Assembly: GCF_900110835.1 (NCBI RefSeq)
Contig: NZ_FOJG01000001.1
Location: forward strand, 3,379,499-3,443,498
DNA: 64,000 nucleotides
Source of the DNA: Chitinophaga arvensicola
GTDB taxonomy: Bacteria; Bacteroidota; Bacteroidia; Chitinophagales; Chitinophagaceae
Direction: 5' to 3'
The translations under genes and the position numbers were made by a program. Each line of letters opens with the position of its first letter. The first letter of the stretch is position 1. The notes beneath the pieces are model-generated. The model saw only the letters and a program-made list of their open reading frames with translations. It was not told the DNA's origin and did not search any database. Positions 8,703 to 16,944 of this stretch are shown piece by piece.

Positions 8703-9440
8703 ATGAAGAAATTACTATCCCTGCTCGTAATTTTAATGATGACTTTTCCTCTTTTCTCTCAAAGCAAAGGATCTCCGGATTCTGTGAGAATCAATACGGT
8801 GCAGCAATACCGGCAATCCCAACCGGTGGAAAACGTGGTAGCTGGTCCGGGAAAAGATAAAGACGCATTGAGCGTATGGGTGGCCTGGTCGCAGATAGTG
8901 GCGGCCCTCTTTACTATTGTTTCTTTGTTTTTTCTGATTTATCAATTGTCGCAACTCAGAAAGGCAAATAATACTTCAAACAAACAGCTGGCTTTTGTAG
9001 CGCAAGCAAACAGGGCACAGGTAGTGATAGGACTCTTCAAGGAATTCAGATCATTGGGCTGTAAAAAAGCCAGAGAAACAATTAAGGCGAAGGGAACCGA
9101 AACCGTATTTACCGACGTGGTAAGTTATAGTCATCTGTTAAACCATTTTGGCTTTTTGCTCGAACACGATTATATTGATGAAAGATCAGTTTATGAGATG
9201 ATGGGTTTGAGTGTCATGTCTGCCTGGAGGGCGCTTTCTCCCCAGATAATCAAAATGCGTAAGGATAGTGATGCGCCATTGGATTATTATCCCTATCAGT
9301 ACCATTTTGAATATCTGAATTACCGCATGGAAAAGTATTTCCCTGAAGGAAAGAAACGCATTGATAAGTTATTAAGTGAGATGGCTCCTCAGCCACCTTC
9401 ACCAGCCGCTGCATCGGAGGAGATAGTTGCCAATGCTTGA
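8703..9440 (+). CDS. Membrane protein of unknown function (DUF4760-like)
   Basis: This 245-residue protein begins with a signal-like hydrophobic leader (1-20, ending F-S-Q), followed by a polar stretch and one strong membrane helix at about 58-81. The rest is a soluble helical domain containing R-A-Q-V-V-I-G-L-F-K-E-F, H-L-L-N-H-F-G-F-L-L-E and a Pro/Ala-rich tail. The single helix followed by a domain with F-x-x-L-N-Y-R-M-E resembles bacterial DUF4760 proteins, but the match is from memory. It is convergent with the following membrane protein (14 bp apart). Confidence 0.7.
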   Translation: MKKLLSLLVILMMTFPLFSQSKGSPDSVRINTVQQYRQSQPVENVVAGPGKDKDALSVWVAWSQIVAALFTIVSLFFLIYQLSQLRKANNTSNKQLAFVAQANRAQVVIGLFKEFRSLGCKKARETIKAKGTETVFTDVVSYSHLLNHFGFLLEHDYIDERSVYEMMGLSVMSAWRALSPQIIKMRKDSDAPLDYYPYQYHFEYLNYRMEKYFPEGKKRIDKLLSEMAPQPPSPAAASEEIVANA

Positions 9441-9454
9441 ATTAAAGTAACGTG

Positions 9455-9895
9455 TTATCTTGCTGCTTTGTCAAACCATACTCCATACAACTCCAGGCAG
9501 CTTCCCAGGAAGAACAGTATCCGGTAAAACATTCTGATATTGTCTCTGTTTCTTATGGCAAAGCTGATGGGTTTCCGGTGAAGATTTTCGGTATTATATT
9601 TTTCATGAAAGCCGGTTAATGCGTCGAGTAGGAAGTCGCCGGTCAGTATAGCGAGGCTATTCAGGATCAGGACGGCGATGGACATCAGTACCGCGAAGAA
9701 AAAATATTTGAAATCAGGTCCTGGCTGAAAGCCACTCACTTTCATAAGGAGCATACAAACTACCGCCAGTACCGGTAAAACAAGCAGGGAGGCGCCATAT
9801 AAGATAAATCCCTGTTTCTTTTGCATGTTATTATTCATGAAGAAGATAAAGAGGAAACAGACCGCAATAAAAAAGAAGTACAGAAATCTTGTCAT
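9455..9895 (-). CDS. Small integral membrane protein of unknown function
   Basis: This is a 146-residue hydrophobic protein. About four membrane helices can be seen: 3-20 (Y-F-F-F-I-A-V-C-F-L-F-I-F-F), 29-52, 64-86, and a final one near 122-138. A polar loop containing R-N-R-D-N-I-R-M-F-Y precedes the last helix. I do not recognise a family. It is flanked by a convergent membrane protein and, 200 bp away on the same strand, the end of the kynurenine operon. Confidence 0.65.
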   Translation of the reverse strand: MTRFLYFFFIAVCFLFIFFMNNNMQKKQGFILYGASLLVLPVLAVVCMLLMKVSGFQPGPDFKYFFFAVLMSIAVLILNSLAILTGDFLLDALTGFHEKYNTENLHRKPISFAIRNRDNIRMFYRILFFLGSCLELYGVWFDKAAR

Positions 9896-10050
9896 GAATA
9901 ACAGGGTTCACAGTGTTGTGCATCATAACAGGCACGGAATATTTACCTGCACAAAATAAAGCATATTAAAGTAAAAGAGCGGGATTTTTGCTGATTTTCC
10001 GGTTGGAAACTTTGCTTGCCATTAAAATACTGGTGGGGTAAACAAGTTAC

Positions 10051-10089
10051 TGCCCGGGCCTCCCTATCAATTGCGTGAAGACCCGGGCA
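10051..10089 (-). terminator. Hairpin downstream of the kynurenine operon
   Basis: Perfect 8-bp GC-rich arms (TGCCCGGG at 10051-10058 and CCCGGGCA at 10082-10089) with a 23-base loop lie 9 bp past the tryptophan dioxygenase stop. No proper T-run follows, so this may be an mRNA-end hairpin or a weak terminator. Confidence 0.45.
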
Positions 10090-10097
10090 AGCTGTTG

Positions 10098-11057
10098 CTA
10101 TGTTCTGTATGCTTTCAATACATTCATCACCCAGGATTTGCCCCATTCTTCCACTTGTTCTGCTGTCCAGAGATAGGGGTAGAAAATCCTTTTCTGGAAT
10201 CTTGGAGGCAGGTATTTTTGCCAGTTGGTACCACCTGTAGCAGCGATGTCTACCGGATCACGCTCCAGGTATCTTACGGCAGATTTATAGTGAGACAACG
10301 GCCATTCCACGTTTACAAACAGGTCCAGTTTTCTGAGTTCTGTTTCCACGGCGCTCATATCCTCCCCTTGCTGTTTTAAGGTCTGATACAGGGCGGAGAA
10401 ATTTTTGTCAATATTGTTTTGGGCCAGTTGCAGCAATTGGCCTGCATATTTCGCGATGAATTGTTGCAGGGTAAGCGTTTGTTTACCGGTAGCTAATTCT
10501 GAAGCGCCGTATTTCCAGTAAATAGATTCGAACTGTTCTACAGGCGATGCTTGTTTGAGTTCCTCTCTTTTGCTCAGGGATACCAGTTGGGCGAGGTGGG
10601 TGGAATAGATCTCGATCATACGGTATTGAGCCGATTGGAAGCCGCTGGCAGGCAGCAGCGACATCCGGAATTTCAGGAATTGCTCTTTTTCCATACCATC
10701 CACCATGATATCGAAGGAAGATACGAGGGCGGTGAAATAGGCATTGATTCTTTTAAGTCGGGCTGCAAAGAAGGTGGGCGTCAGTGAAGGATGTTCGCTG
10801 ATCTGTTTGCACTCGTGCAGGGAGAGTTTGAAATAAAGTTCGGTGATCTGGTGATACATGATGAAAATCTCTTCGTCCGGATAAGAGGTTTTCGGATGTT
10901 GAAGACTCAGCAGTGTGTCCAGGTGAATGTAATCCCAATAGGTAAGGTAATCTGCGTAAAGCAGGCCATCAAGATATGCAGTGATGTCTTGCCCCATGGC
11001 AGCGTACTTCTCCTGCAACAGGGATAGTCTGTCTTTTATTTCAGTTGTTATTTCCAT
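10098..11057 (-). CDS. kynA: Tryptophan 2,3-dioxygenase
   Basis: This heme enzyme opens the indole ring of L-tryptophan to give N-formylkynurenine, the first step of the kynurenine pathway. The 319-residue product shows the family's key segments: Y-W-D-Y-I-H-L-D-T-L-L-S-L-Q near 40-53, and E-I-F-I-M-Y-H-Q-I-T-E-L-Y-F-K at 63-77 with the substrate-contacting His69. Near the C-terminus are A-T-G-G-T-N-W and Y-L-P-P-R-F-Q. It follows kynureninase in the same operon with 8 bp between them. Genes for kynurenine formamidase and kynurenine monooxygenase are not in the window. Confidence 0.96.
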   Translation of the reverse strand: MEITTEIKDRLSLLQEKYAAMGQDITAYLDGLLYADYLTYWDYIHLDTLLSLQHPKTSYPDEEIFIMYHQITELYFKLSLHECKQISEHPSLTPTFFAARLKRINAYFTALVSSFDIMVDGMEKEQFLKFRMSLLPASGFQSAQYRMIEIYSTHLAQLVSLSKREELKQASPVEQFESIYWKYGASELATGKQTLTLQQFIAKYAGQLLQLAQNNIDKNFSALYQTLKQQGEDMSAVETELRKLDLFVNVEWPLSHYKSAVRYLERDPVDIAATGGTNWQKYLPPRFQKRIFYPYLWTAEQVEEWGKSWVMNVLKAYRT

Positions 11058-11065
11058 GTTTGCAA

Positions 11066-12364
11066 TTATTGTTTTGGCGTAATCAGTTCTTTACTTATGT
11101 GGAGCAGTCGTTCTGCCGTCAGGAAAACATCTTCAAAGCTATTGTACAATGGTATCGGGCTAAGCCTGATCACATCTGGTTCGCGCCAGTCGCCCAGGAT
11201 ATTATTGGCCACCAATGCATGAAATATCTCCCTGGCGTTGTATTTGGCTATAATGGATAACTGCGCGCCGCTTTCGGTTGCAGCGGAAGGTGTGATGATC
11301 TTGTATTGTTCAAAGCCGAGGGTGCTGTTTATTTCCCCGATAAGGTAGCGGAGGTAGGCTGTCAGCCGCAGGCTTTTTTCTCTGAGTGGCCCAAGGAAGC
11401 CTGCTTTTTCGAAAATTTTGAGGGAGGCATGATACAACGCCATGGGAATAACCTGTGTGCAGCTGACCTGCCAGCCATCGGCGCCAGCTTCGGCCATGAA
11501 GCCTTTTTCCATTTTGAACCGCTGCTGTTCCTGGTAGCCCCACCATCCGGCAAAGCGGTTGAGAGAGGTATCCGCAAAATGTTTTTCGTGTACAAAAATC
11601 CCGCTGATACCGCCAGGACCGGCATTCTGGTATTTATAAGAGCACCAGCATGCAAAATCAATATTCCATTCATGCAGTTGCAATGGTACGTTGCCTGCGG
11701 CATGTGCCAGATCGAAACCCACAACAGCGCCTGCGTTGTGACCTGCGGTGGTAATAGCGGGCATATCGAACCACTGACCGGTGAAATAGTTGATGCCACC
11801 AAACAACACGAGTGCCAGTTGTTCGCTGTTAGCGGCAATTACAGCCAGGATATCTTCTGTGCGGAGGGTAGCTTCGCCGGCGCGGGGCGCCACTTCAATA
11901 ATGGCGTCTTTTGGATCATAGCCATGGAACCTGACCTGGCTTTCCATCGCATATTGATCGGAAGGGAAGGCGCCGGCTTCCATAATGATTTTAAACCTGC
12001 CGGGAGTGGGGCGGTAGAAGCTCACCATCAGCAGATGCAGGTTAACGGTGAGTGTATTCATCGGGCATACTTCCTGGGGGTGTGCGCCAACGATATGAGC
12101 CATCAGGCTTTTCAGTTCTTTGTGATAATACATCCAGGGTGTTTCACCTTCAAACCATCCCTCTACGGCGAGGTTTTCCCAGTTGTTCAGTTGTTGATCC
12201 ACATAGTTGCGCGCTGTCCGGGGCTGCAACCCCAGTGAATTTCCGCACAGATAGATGAAGGGAGCACCGTTTTGCTTAGGGAAAAGAAACTCTTCTCTCA
12301 GGTGACGTAATGGATCTTGCTGATCCTGGCTTTGTGCAAAAGCCAGCTTATTTTCGAAAGTCAT
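11066..12364 (-). CDS. kynU: Kynureninase
   Basis: This PLP-dependent enzyme cleaves kynurenine to anthranilate and alanine, or 3-hydroxykynurenine to 3-hydroxyanthranilate. At 432 residues it has the normal family length. F-I-Y-L-C-G-N-S-L-G-L-Q-P near 36-48 is the conserved N-terminal substrate region. N-T-L-T-V-N-L-H-L-L and F-P-S-D-Q-Y-A line the PLP site. The probable Schiff-base lysine is K244 in C-S-Y-K-Y-Q-N-A-G-P-G-G. It is the promoter-proximal gene of a two-gene operon with tryptophan dioxygenase. Confidence 0.97.
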   Translation of the reverse strand: MTFENKLAFAQSQDQQDPLRHLREEFLFPKQNGAPFIYLCGNSLGLQPRTARNYVDQQLNNWENLAVEGWFEGETPWMYYHKELKSLMAHIVGAHPQEVCPMNTLTVNLHLLMVSFYRPTPGRFKIIMEAGAFPSDQYAMESQVRFHGYDPKDAIIEVAPRAGEATLRTEDILAVIAANSEQLALVLFGGINYFTGQWFDMPAITTAGHNAGAVVGFDLAHAAGNVPLQLHEWNIDFACWCSYKYQNAGPGGISGIFVHEKHFADTSLNRFAGWWGYQEQQRFKMEKGFMAEAGADGWQVSCTQVIPMALYHASLKIFEKAGFLGPLREKSLRLTAYLRYLIGEINSTLGFEQYKIITPSAATESGAQLSIIAKYNAREIFHALVANNILGDWREPDVIRLSPIPLYNSFEDVFLTAERLLHISKELITPKQ

Positions 12365-12422
12365 ACGGATAAGTATATGAATGGTTGGAAATTGCGCTCA
12401 CAGACATTATTGTCAATGGCGT

Positions 12423-12430
12423 CAAAAGTA
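12423..12430 (-). promoter_or_regulatory. Probable -7 promoter element for kynUA
   Basis: Read on the minus strand this is TACTTTTG, an exact match to the Bacteroidota -7 consensus TAnnTTTG, about 60 bases upstream of the kynureninase start. No clear TTG was seen at the -33 position, so strength is uncertain. Confidence 0.5.
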
Positions 12431-12612
12431 TATACTGATAAGTTGGATAATCGCAGCAGCATGCCGCATGCAGGAGGAGTGCCTGCTAAGAAGGTCTGTT
12501 AATGATATTTTTGTAGATATCCTCCATTATTGGTAAAGTCGGGCAAAACAAATATAAATTGCTCACACTGCCAAATAAATTTAGGCTGGTGATCCGGGAA
12601 TGGTTATCGCTG

Positions 12613-13353
12613 TTAGTCCCGGAAGTAATTGGTGATGATGTTACTGATGGTATCTGCTTTATCTAAAATCATCAGATGCCCGCCGCCCTTAATACGGTAG
12701 TCGGGATGCACCCGCCTGGTGGTAATTACCCTGTCGGCCGTTCCATGGATCTGTATAGTTCTCTCAGGAGTTTCTTTATTATTCCAGTAAGCGATTCCTC
12801 TTAATGCCCATCGGAAGAAAGTAACATCGGTATCCTGCAGTAGTTTTGTCAGTGCTTTTTTGTCGGCGGGCGATTTAGCGCCAAAGTAGCGATAGGTAAG
12901 AAAATTGGTGCGTTTTATCAGTGACCCGGGAATGATCCGGTATAAGCCTATTTTCATGAAGAAGAACTGTTTTCTGTTCAATTCACTCTTTGTGCGGACC
13001 GAAGAGATCAATACCATTTTTTTAACGGGAATCAGTTTGGATACTTCCACTGCCATAATACCTCCAAAAGAAAGCCCGATAATATAGGGGTTTTCGACGG
13101 TGATCTGGCTCTTGACTCTGCCGGCATATTGTGTCAGTGATTCATTGGGTATAGCTGGTATCCAGTTAATGTACACCTTATGGTAACCGGGTAGCTGCAA
13201 GTTCATGAAGATACTTGAATCGGCGCCGATACCGCTGAAAAGATAAATCGTTTTTTGTTCCTTTTTAGTGGTGTCTTCCGGGGTTTGAGAAACCGCCCGG
13301 AAGCTGCTTAATATCAATAATACAGAAAAAATCACTTTCACACATTGCTCCAT
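12613..13353 (-). CDS. Secreted or periplasmic alpha/beta-hydrolase
   Basis: The start is placed at ATG 13351-13353, giving a clean signal peptide (M-E-Q-C-V-K-V-I-F then a hydrophobic core ending A-V-S-Q); the frame stays open further upstream. The mature protein has an alpha/beta-hydrolase core. The oxyanion-loop strand I-Y-L-F-S-G-I-G-A-D comes first, the nucleophile elbow is G-L-S-F-G-G, and a likely acid lies in H-G-T-A-D. The catalytic His is in the late G-G-G-H-L-M-I motif. Substrate is unknown. It is monocistronic between kynUA and a divergent unknown gene. Confidence 0.83.
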   Translation of the reverse strand: MEQCVKVIFSVLLILSSFRAVSQTPEDTTKKEQKTIYLFSGIGADSSIFMNLQLPGYHKVYINWIPAIPNESLTQYAGRVKSQITVENPYIIGLSFGGIMAVEVSKLIPVKKMVLISSVRTKSELNRKQFFFMKIGLYRIIPGSLIKRTNFLTYRYFGAKSPADKKALTKLLQDTDVTFFRWALRGIAYWNNKETPERTIQIHGTADRVITTRRVHPDYRIKGGGHLMILDKADTISNIITNYFRD

Positions 13354-13575
13354 AAAAATCCTCGTTTGCACACTTTTTCTTGACGAAACAGGCTGCGATA
13401 TTACAAAAAAAGTCAATTATTAAAGTATAGAATTATTTTATCTATTTGTTCAGACACCGCTGTGGTTATCCGTTGGCGCTCTGTCATAATCAAAAATATT
13501 GCCTAATATTGTAAACTGCGGCCTGTGGGCGCTAAGCGTGCTATTTATTGTCTGTATTGCCCGAAAAAATCATAT

Positions 13576-14001
13576 ATGTTCGATATAAAAATACAATCCC
13601 CATTTACGTTTACCCCTGTTGCCCATCCCGGTTGCAGTAATGAAAAAGCGCTTGCGTTATATCATGAAATCAATTGGGCAGATCTGTACCGGCAGATGGA
13701 AGCCAGTGGCAGCAGCCCGGACAGTCCTTTTTATTATTTTGAAATCAACCGGCGGAACCATCTCGGGGAAGCAGAAAGACTCTGCATATCCGGATACATA
13801 CGGGATCTTGTTTGTGTAGGATATATGCGGCCGAAAATGGAGCGTAAAGGATTTTTCAAAAAGAAAGATGTACTTAATCCAACCTTTCGTACGCAGATGG
13901 ATGCTGTGGAAGGCGCCTTTGCCTTTTCCTGCCTGGATGCATTTATGAAAGGGAACAACGTTTTCCTGGAGGAGAATCTGTATGATAAGGAGGGCGATTG
14001 A
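13576..14001 (+). CDS. Hypothetical protein, 141 residues
   Basis: No family was recognised. The start chosen is ATG 13576 (M-F-D-I-K-I-Q); the frame is open for 17 more codons upstream. It appears to be a soluble cytoplasmic protein with no signal peptide or membrane helix. Notable segments are F-Y-Y-F-E-I-N-R-R-N-H and a basic patch around M-E-R-K-G-F-F-K-K-K-D-V. Neighbours are unrelated singletons, so context gives no clue to function. Confidence 0.6.
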   Translation: MFDIKIQSPFTFTPVAHPGCSNEKALALYHEINWADLYRQMEASGSSPDSPFYYFEINRRNHLGEAERLCISGYIRDLVCVGYMRPKMERKGFFKKKDVLNPTFRTQMDAVEGAFAFSCLDAFMKGNNVFLEENLYDKEGD

Positions 14002-14178
14002 CCTGTGTTGCCGGGATAGTCACATCGGGATCAACAATGAAAGGGTAGTAAAGATAGAAAGCATAGCTTTACAGGACATGGCATTTGTCGTATTTCGCCC
14101 CTGAAATTGTCGTGTACACCCTGCAAGCGCCTTGTTTTTATTGTCGAGATTTGAAGCAACAACTTAATAATTAAAACG

Positions 14179-14616
14179 ATGGCACTTATCAATCCTTACA
14201 TTCACTTCAATGGAAATGCCAGGGAAGCATTTACCTTTTACAAGTCAGTATTTGGCGGAGACTTTACAAAAGTTATGCATTATACAGATCTGTCAGGCCC
14301 GGAATATCCAATCGCTGAAAAAGATGAAAATCGCATTATGCATATTGCTTTGCCAATCGGTAAAAGTAATATGTTGTTGGGGAGTGATGTACTGGAAGTA
14401 ATGGGGCAGGTAACGGAAAACGACAACCGGAATACTATTTCCATCAGTGCGGAAAGTCGTGAAGAGGCCGATCAGTTGTTTAACGGACTTTCTGCAGGAG
14501 GGAAAATTGAGATGCCCATTACTGACAGCCCTTTTGGTTCCTATTTTGGTATGTTTACCGATAAGTTTGGCATTCAATGGATGGTGAACTTTGACCCTGA
14601 AAATACTGATCAATAG
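14179..14616 (+). CDS. VOC-superfamily protein, PhnB/glyoxalase-like
   Basis: This 145-residue protein opens with the PhnB-type pattern I-N-P-Y-I-H-F-N-G-N-A-R-E-A-F-T-F-Y and continues with two beta-alpha-beta-beta-beta halves. F-G-S-Y-F-G-M-F-T-D-K-F-G-I-Q-W-M near the C-terminus is diagnostic. PhnB-like VOC proteins of this length are common in Bacteroidota, and their reactions are mostly unknown despite the name. It is monocistronic, converging with the next gene (7 bp apart). Confidence 0.92.
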   Translation: MALINPYIHFNGNAREAFTFYKSVFGGDFTKVMHYTDLSGPEYPIAEKDENRIMHIALPIGKSNMLLGSDVLEVMGQVTENDNRNTISISAESREEADQLFNGLSAGGKIEMPITDSPFGSYFGMFTDKFGIQWMVNFDPENTDQ

Positions 14617-14623
14617 TATCAGT

Positions 14624-15127
14624 TCATTCGGCGGGATCTCCATATCCCTCCCATAAAGCTTTCACGTATTCTTCATTGTTATTATCACCTGATACCCGTT
14701 TGGTGATGATTTCGCTGTCGCCCTGCATACGGTAGTATTCCAGCGTAGTTATATTGCTGGTGTCCTCCATGCCGGTGGTATTAATGATTAACCTGACGCC
14801 TGCTGAAAGCTGCAGTGAGTCATTTACCCAATGATATTCTTCTTTAAATTTGGTGGCATACCAACTGCCTTCCCAGCTGGACCTTACCACATTTTTCCCG
14901 GGAACATAAACAAAGTTCCATAATATACAATCTGTTCTGACCCGCAAACTGCCATCTTTCCCTGATAGTATGGGTAAGGTCGGTTTATGACCATTCATCT
15001 GCGGGAAACCATCGACAAGGATATCCGTATATCCGTCCGCATTGATATCTATCGTATCGATGTGTGAAAGTCCGTGGCCATTGAAGTAAACACCGAAGAG
15101 GATTAGCAATATTGCTTTGCTTTGCAT
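14624..15127 (-). CDS. Secreted hypothetical protein with FG-GAP-like calcium-loop motif
   Basis: This 167-residue protein has a short hydrophobic leader (A-I-L-L-I-L-F-G-V-Y-F). Right after it comes I-D-T-I-D-I-N-A-D-G-Y-T-D-I-L-V, which matches the D-x-N-x-D-G-x-x-D calcium loop of FG-GAP/VCBS repeats. Only one such loop is visible, so it is too short for a propeller. The rest is beta-rich with no further motif. It shares strand with the DinB gene 35 bp upstream. Function unknown. Confidence 0.65.
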   Translation of the reverse strand: MQSKAILLILFGVYFNGHGLSHIDTIDINADGYTDILVDGFPQMNGHKPTLPILSGKDGSLRVRTDCILWNFVYVPGKNVVRSSWEGSWYATKFKEEYHWVNDSLQLSAGVRLIINTTGMEDTSNITTLEYYRMQGDSEIITKRVSGDNNNEEYVKALWEGYGDPAE

Positions 15128-15162
15128 ACAGGGATAGTGGGTATAAATATAAATCGTTCCGG

Positions 15163-15693
15163 TTATTTACCGGGATCTGTTTCAGCGCCGGTGATGGGGA
15201 TACTGTTTTGTGCTACTTCTTCGGCTGTAAGACCGTACATAGGGGGTGTTTTCACTCCCAGCAGGTTCAGGTAAATATACAATTCGCCACGGTGGTGAAT
15301 TTCATGTTCTACCATGGCGCGCATCCATTTCCATATGCGCATTTCTACCTGTCCGGGTGTAGTGCATTTACGTTGCAGATCATTGTCACTTAATGCCCGG
15401 AATATGTCGAGTGATTGTTCGTGTAGTTGGTTGAAGAAGAAGAGAATGTTGTCGTAGCCGTCGGCGAGATCTTTGCCACAACCCTGGTATGCGCTTGGGC
15501 GGCCGGCGATGGTTTCGGCAAACATGTATCTTTCAATAGTGGCGATATGCCTGATCTGATCACCGATCGTGAATTTTCCGGGTTTGTAGGACCAGTCCAA
15601 CTGATCGGCAGGAACTACTTTAATAATCCGGAGGGTACGCTCCCTTACTTTATGATAGTATTCAAGAAAGGGCGGTATGCTATGAATTTCCAT
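15163..15693 (-). CDS. DinB/YfiT-family protein
   Basis: This is a 176-residue four-helix-bundle protein of the DinB superfamily, whose members bind a divalent metal through three histidines and may act as thiol-dependent transferases. The likely metal ligands are the His in D-Q-I-R-H-I-A-T-I-E and those in V-E-H-E-I-H-H-R-G-E-L-Y. The latter is the family's most recognisable segment and is followed by L-N-L-L-G-V-K-T-P-P. It lies 3 bp downstream of a thioesterase gene, so the two form an operon. Confidence 0.9.
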   Translation of the reverse strand: MEIHSIPPFLEYYHKVRERTLRIIKVVPADQLDWSYKPGKFTIGDQIRHIATIERYMFAETIAGRPSAYQGCGKDLADGYDNILFFFNQLHEQSLDIFRALSDNDLQRKCTTPGQVEMRIWKWMRAMVEHEIHHRGELYIYLNLLGVKTPPMYGLTAEEVAQNSIPITGAETDPGK

Positions 15694-15696
15694 GAG

Positions 15697-16119
15697 TTAT
15701 CTGCTGGCTTTGATGAGTGTGATTAAAGAAGTAGCCACCTGTGTTTCCTGATGGTTGTTTAATGTAAAAAGATCGGTTTGTACCACCGTGATAGTGGCGC
15801 CGCCTTTAAGTACAGTCGCTTTGGCGATGAGTTTTTCTCCTTTCGCCTGGCGCAGGAAATTGATTTTGAATTCTATCGTAAGAAATGAAATATCTTCCGG
15901 AGATAGGGTGGTGGCGGCATACCCACCGGCAGTATCGGCCATTGCGGCGATGACGCCACCATGAAAAATACCTGAAGTCCGTAGGAGGAAATCGGTAGGA
16001 GGTACCGATATGGTAATGGTTCCTTTGCCGATATGCTCAATAGTGGCGCCATAAAATTGCATGAGTTTCTGCCTGCCGAAACTGGCGTTGATTCTTTCGC
16101 TGATCTGTGGGTCTAACAT
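15697..16119 (-). CDS. PaaI-like hotdog-fold thioesterase
   Basis: This 140-residue hotdog-fold protein has the signature G-I-F-H-G-G-V-I-A-A-M-A-D-T-A-G-G in the middle. The H-G-G and the following Asp form the usual active-site region of the 4HBT/PaaI group, which hydrolyses acyl-CoA thioesters. The closing strand T-V-V-Q-T-D-L-F is also typical. The exact acyl-CoA is unknown. It is the first gene of a two-gene unit with the DinB-like protein. Confidence 0.92.
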   Translation of the reverse strand: MLDPQISERINASFGRQKLMQFYGATIEHIGKGTITISVPPTDFLLRTSGIFHGGVIAAMADTAGGYAATTLSPEDISFLTIEFKINFLRQAKGEKLIAKATVLKGGATITVVQTDLFTLNNHQETQVATSLITLIKASR

Positions 16120-16254
16120 GTTTGAAGTTTCCCGGAAAGGTAAATTTTTTTTGTTTATTCAAAGGCCGGTTGACTTTCTTCACCTTCAATCAGGCGTCTG
16201 CAAAAAGATGTTATCTTTGAATAACCGGCACCCGCTGGAGGTTAACTTCATCAT

Positions 16255-16941
16255 ATGAGATACATTACCGGTTTACTCACTTTATTACTGTTAATTATGG
16301 CGTCGCCTGTGCAAGCACAAAAAGTGCCCCCTGTCATCCCCGGTTATTATAATGCCAGCCGGATGGAAGTGGCGGAAGAATTATGCGTATTTGAAAATAA
16401 CCGCTTTGCCTATGCTGCGAGCTACGGAGCAGTTGATCAGTTTGTAAAAGGGGTATGGGTTCAACAACATGATACTGTTTATCTTTCTACTGATCCGGTA
16501 AAGGATAAGTATATCATCACTTCTTTAACAGACAAAAAAGTGCCTGCGGGTAAGCTGTTACTGGTTTTCAGGTTCAATTATCAGCATGCCCCTTATCTGA
16601 AATTCAGTTTTTCTCCATCACCGGAACTAACTGACCCTCCCGCTACTACGCAAACCAACGAAGGTTTTGAAATTCTTGCAGGCGAACCTGCCAGCAGGCA
16701 TTTGTACCTGCTTCATACCATGTACGATAGCGACTTTTCGGCGTATACACTAGCAGATAAAGTTAACAAGGTATACATTGCCCCGGGGGATGGATTGGGC
16801 AAGCCTGTCTTCAAAAATATTCCTTTCCTGGTGGGCGACAGCTGCCTGATCAATATCCAGGATGAAAACCGCAGGTTTAGCTACCAGGGACCGGTTGCAG
16901 AAAAGGATAAAGCGCTGGCCAGGCCGGGCAATGAGCAATAG
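16255..16941 (+). CDS. Secreted hypothetical protein, 228 residues
   Basis: A signal peptide is clear (M-R-Y-I-T-G-L-L then a hydrophobic core ending V-Q-A-Q at about 22). The mature part is beta-rich and contains repeated short strands such as Y-I-I-T-S-L and L-L-L-V-F-R-F-N-Y. No family, lipobox or catalytic motif was recognised. It is convergent with the GIY-YIG gene (3 bp between stops) and divergent from the thioesterase operon. Confidence 0.65.
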   Translation: MRYITGLLTLLLLIMASPVQAQKVPPVIPGYYNASRMEVAEELCVFENNRFAYAASYGAVDQFVKGVWVQQHDTVYLSTDPVKDKYIITSLTDKKVPAGKLLLVFRFNYQHAPYLKFSFSPSPELTDPPATTQTNEGFEILAGEPASRHLYLLHTMYDSDFSAYTLADKVNKVYIAPGDGLGKPVFKNIPFLVGDSCLINIQDENRRFSYQGPVAEKDKALARPGNEQ

Positions 16942-16944
16942 ATG

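Noticed and set aside
11306..12238. Long open frame on the plus strand opposite kynureninase
   Set aside because: It is an antisense shadow of a clear kynU gene; the product has no family features.
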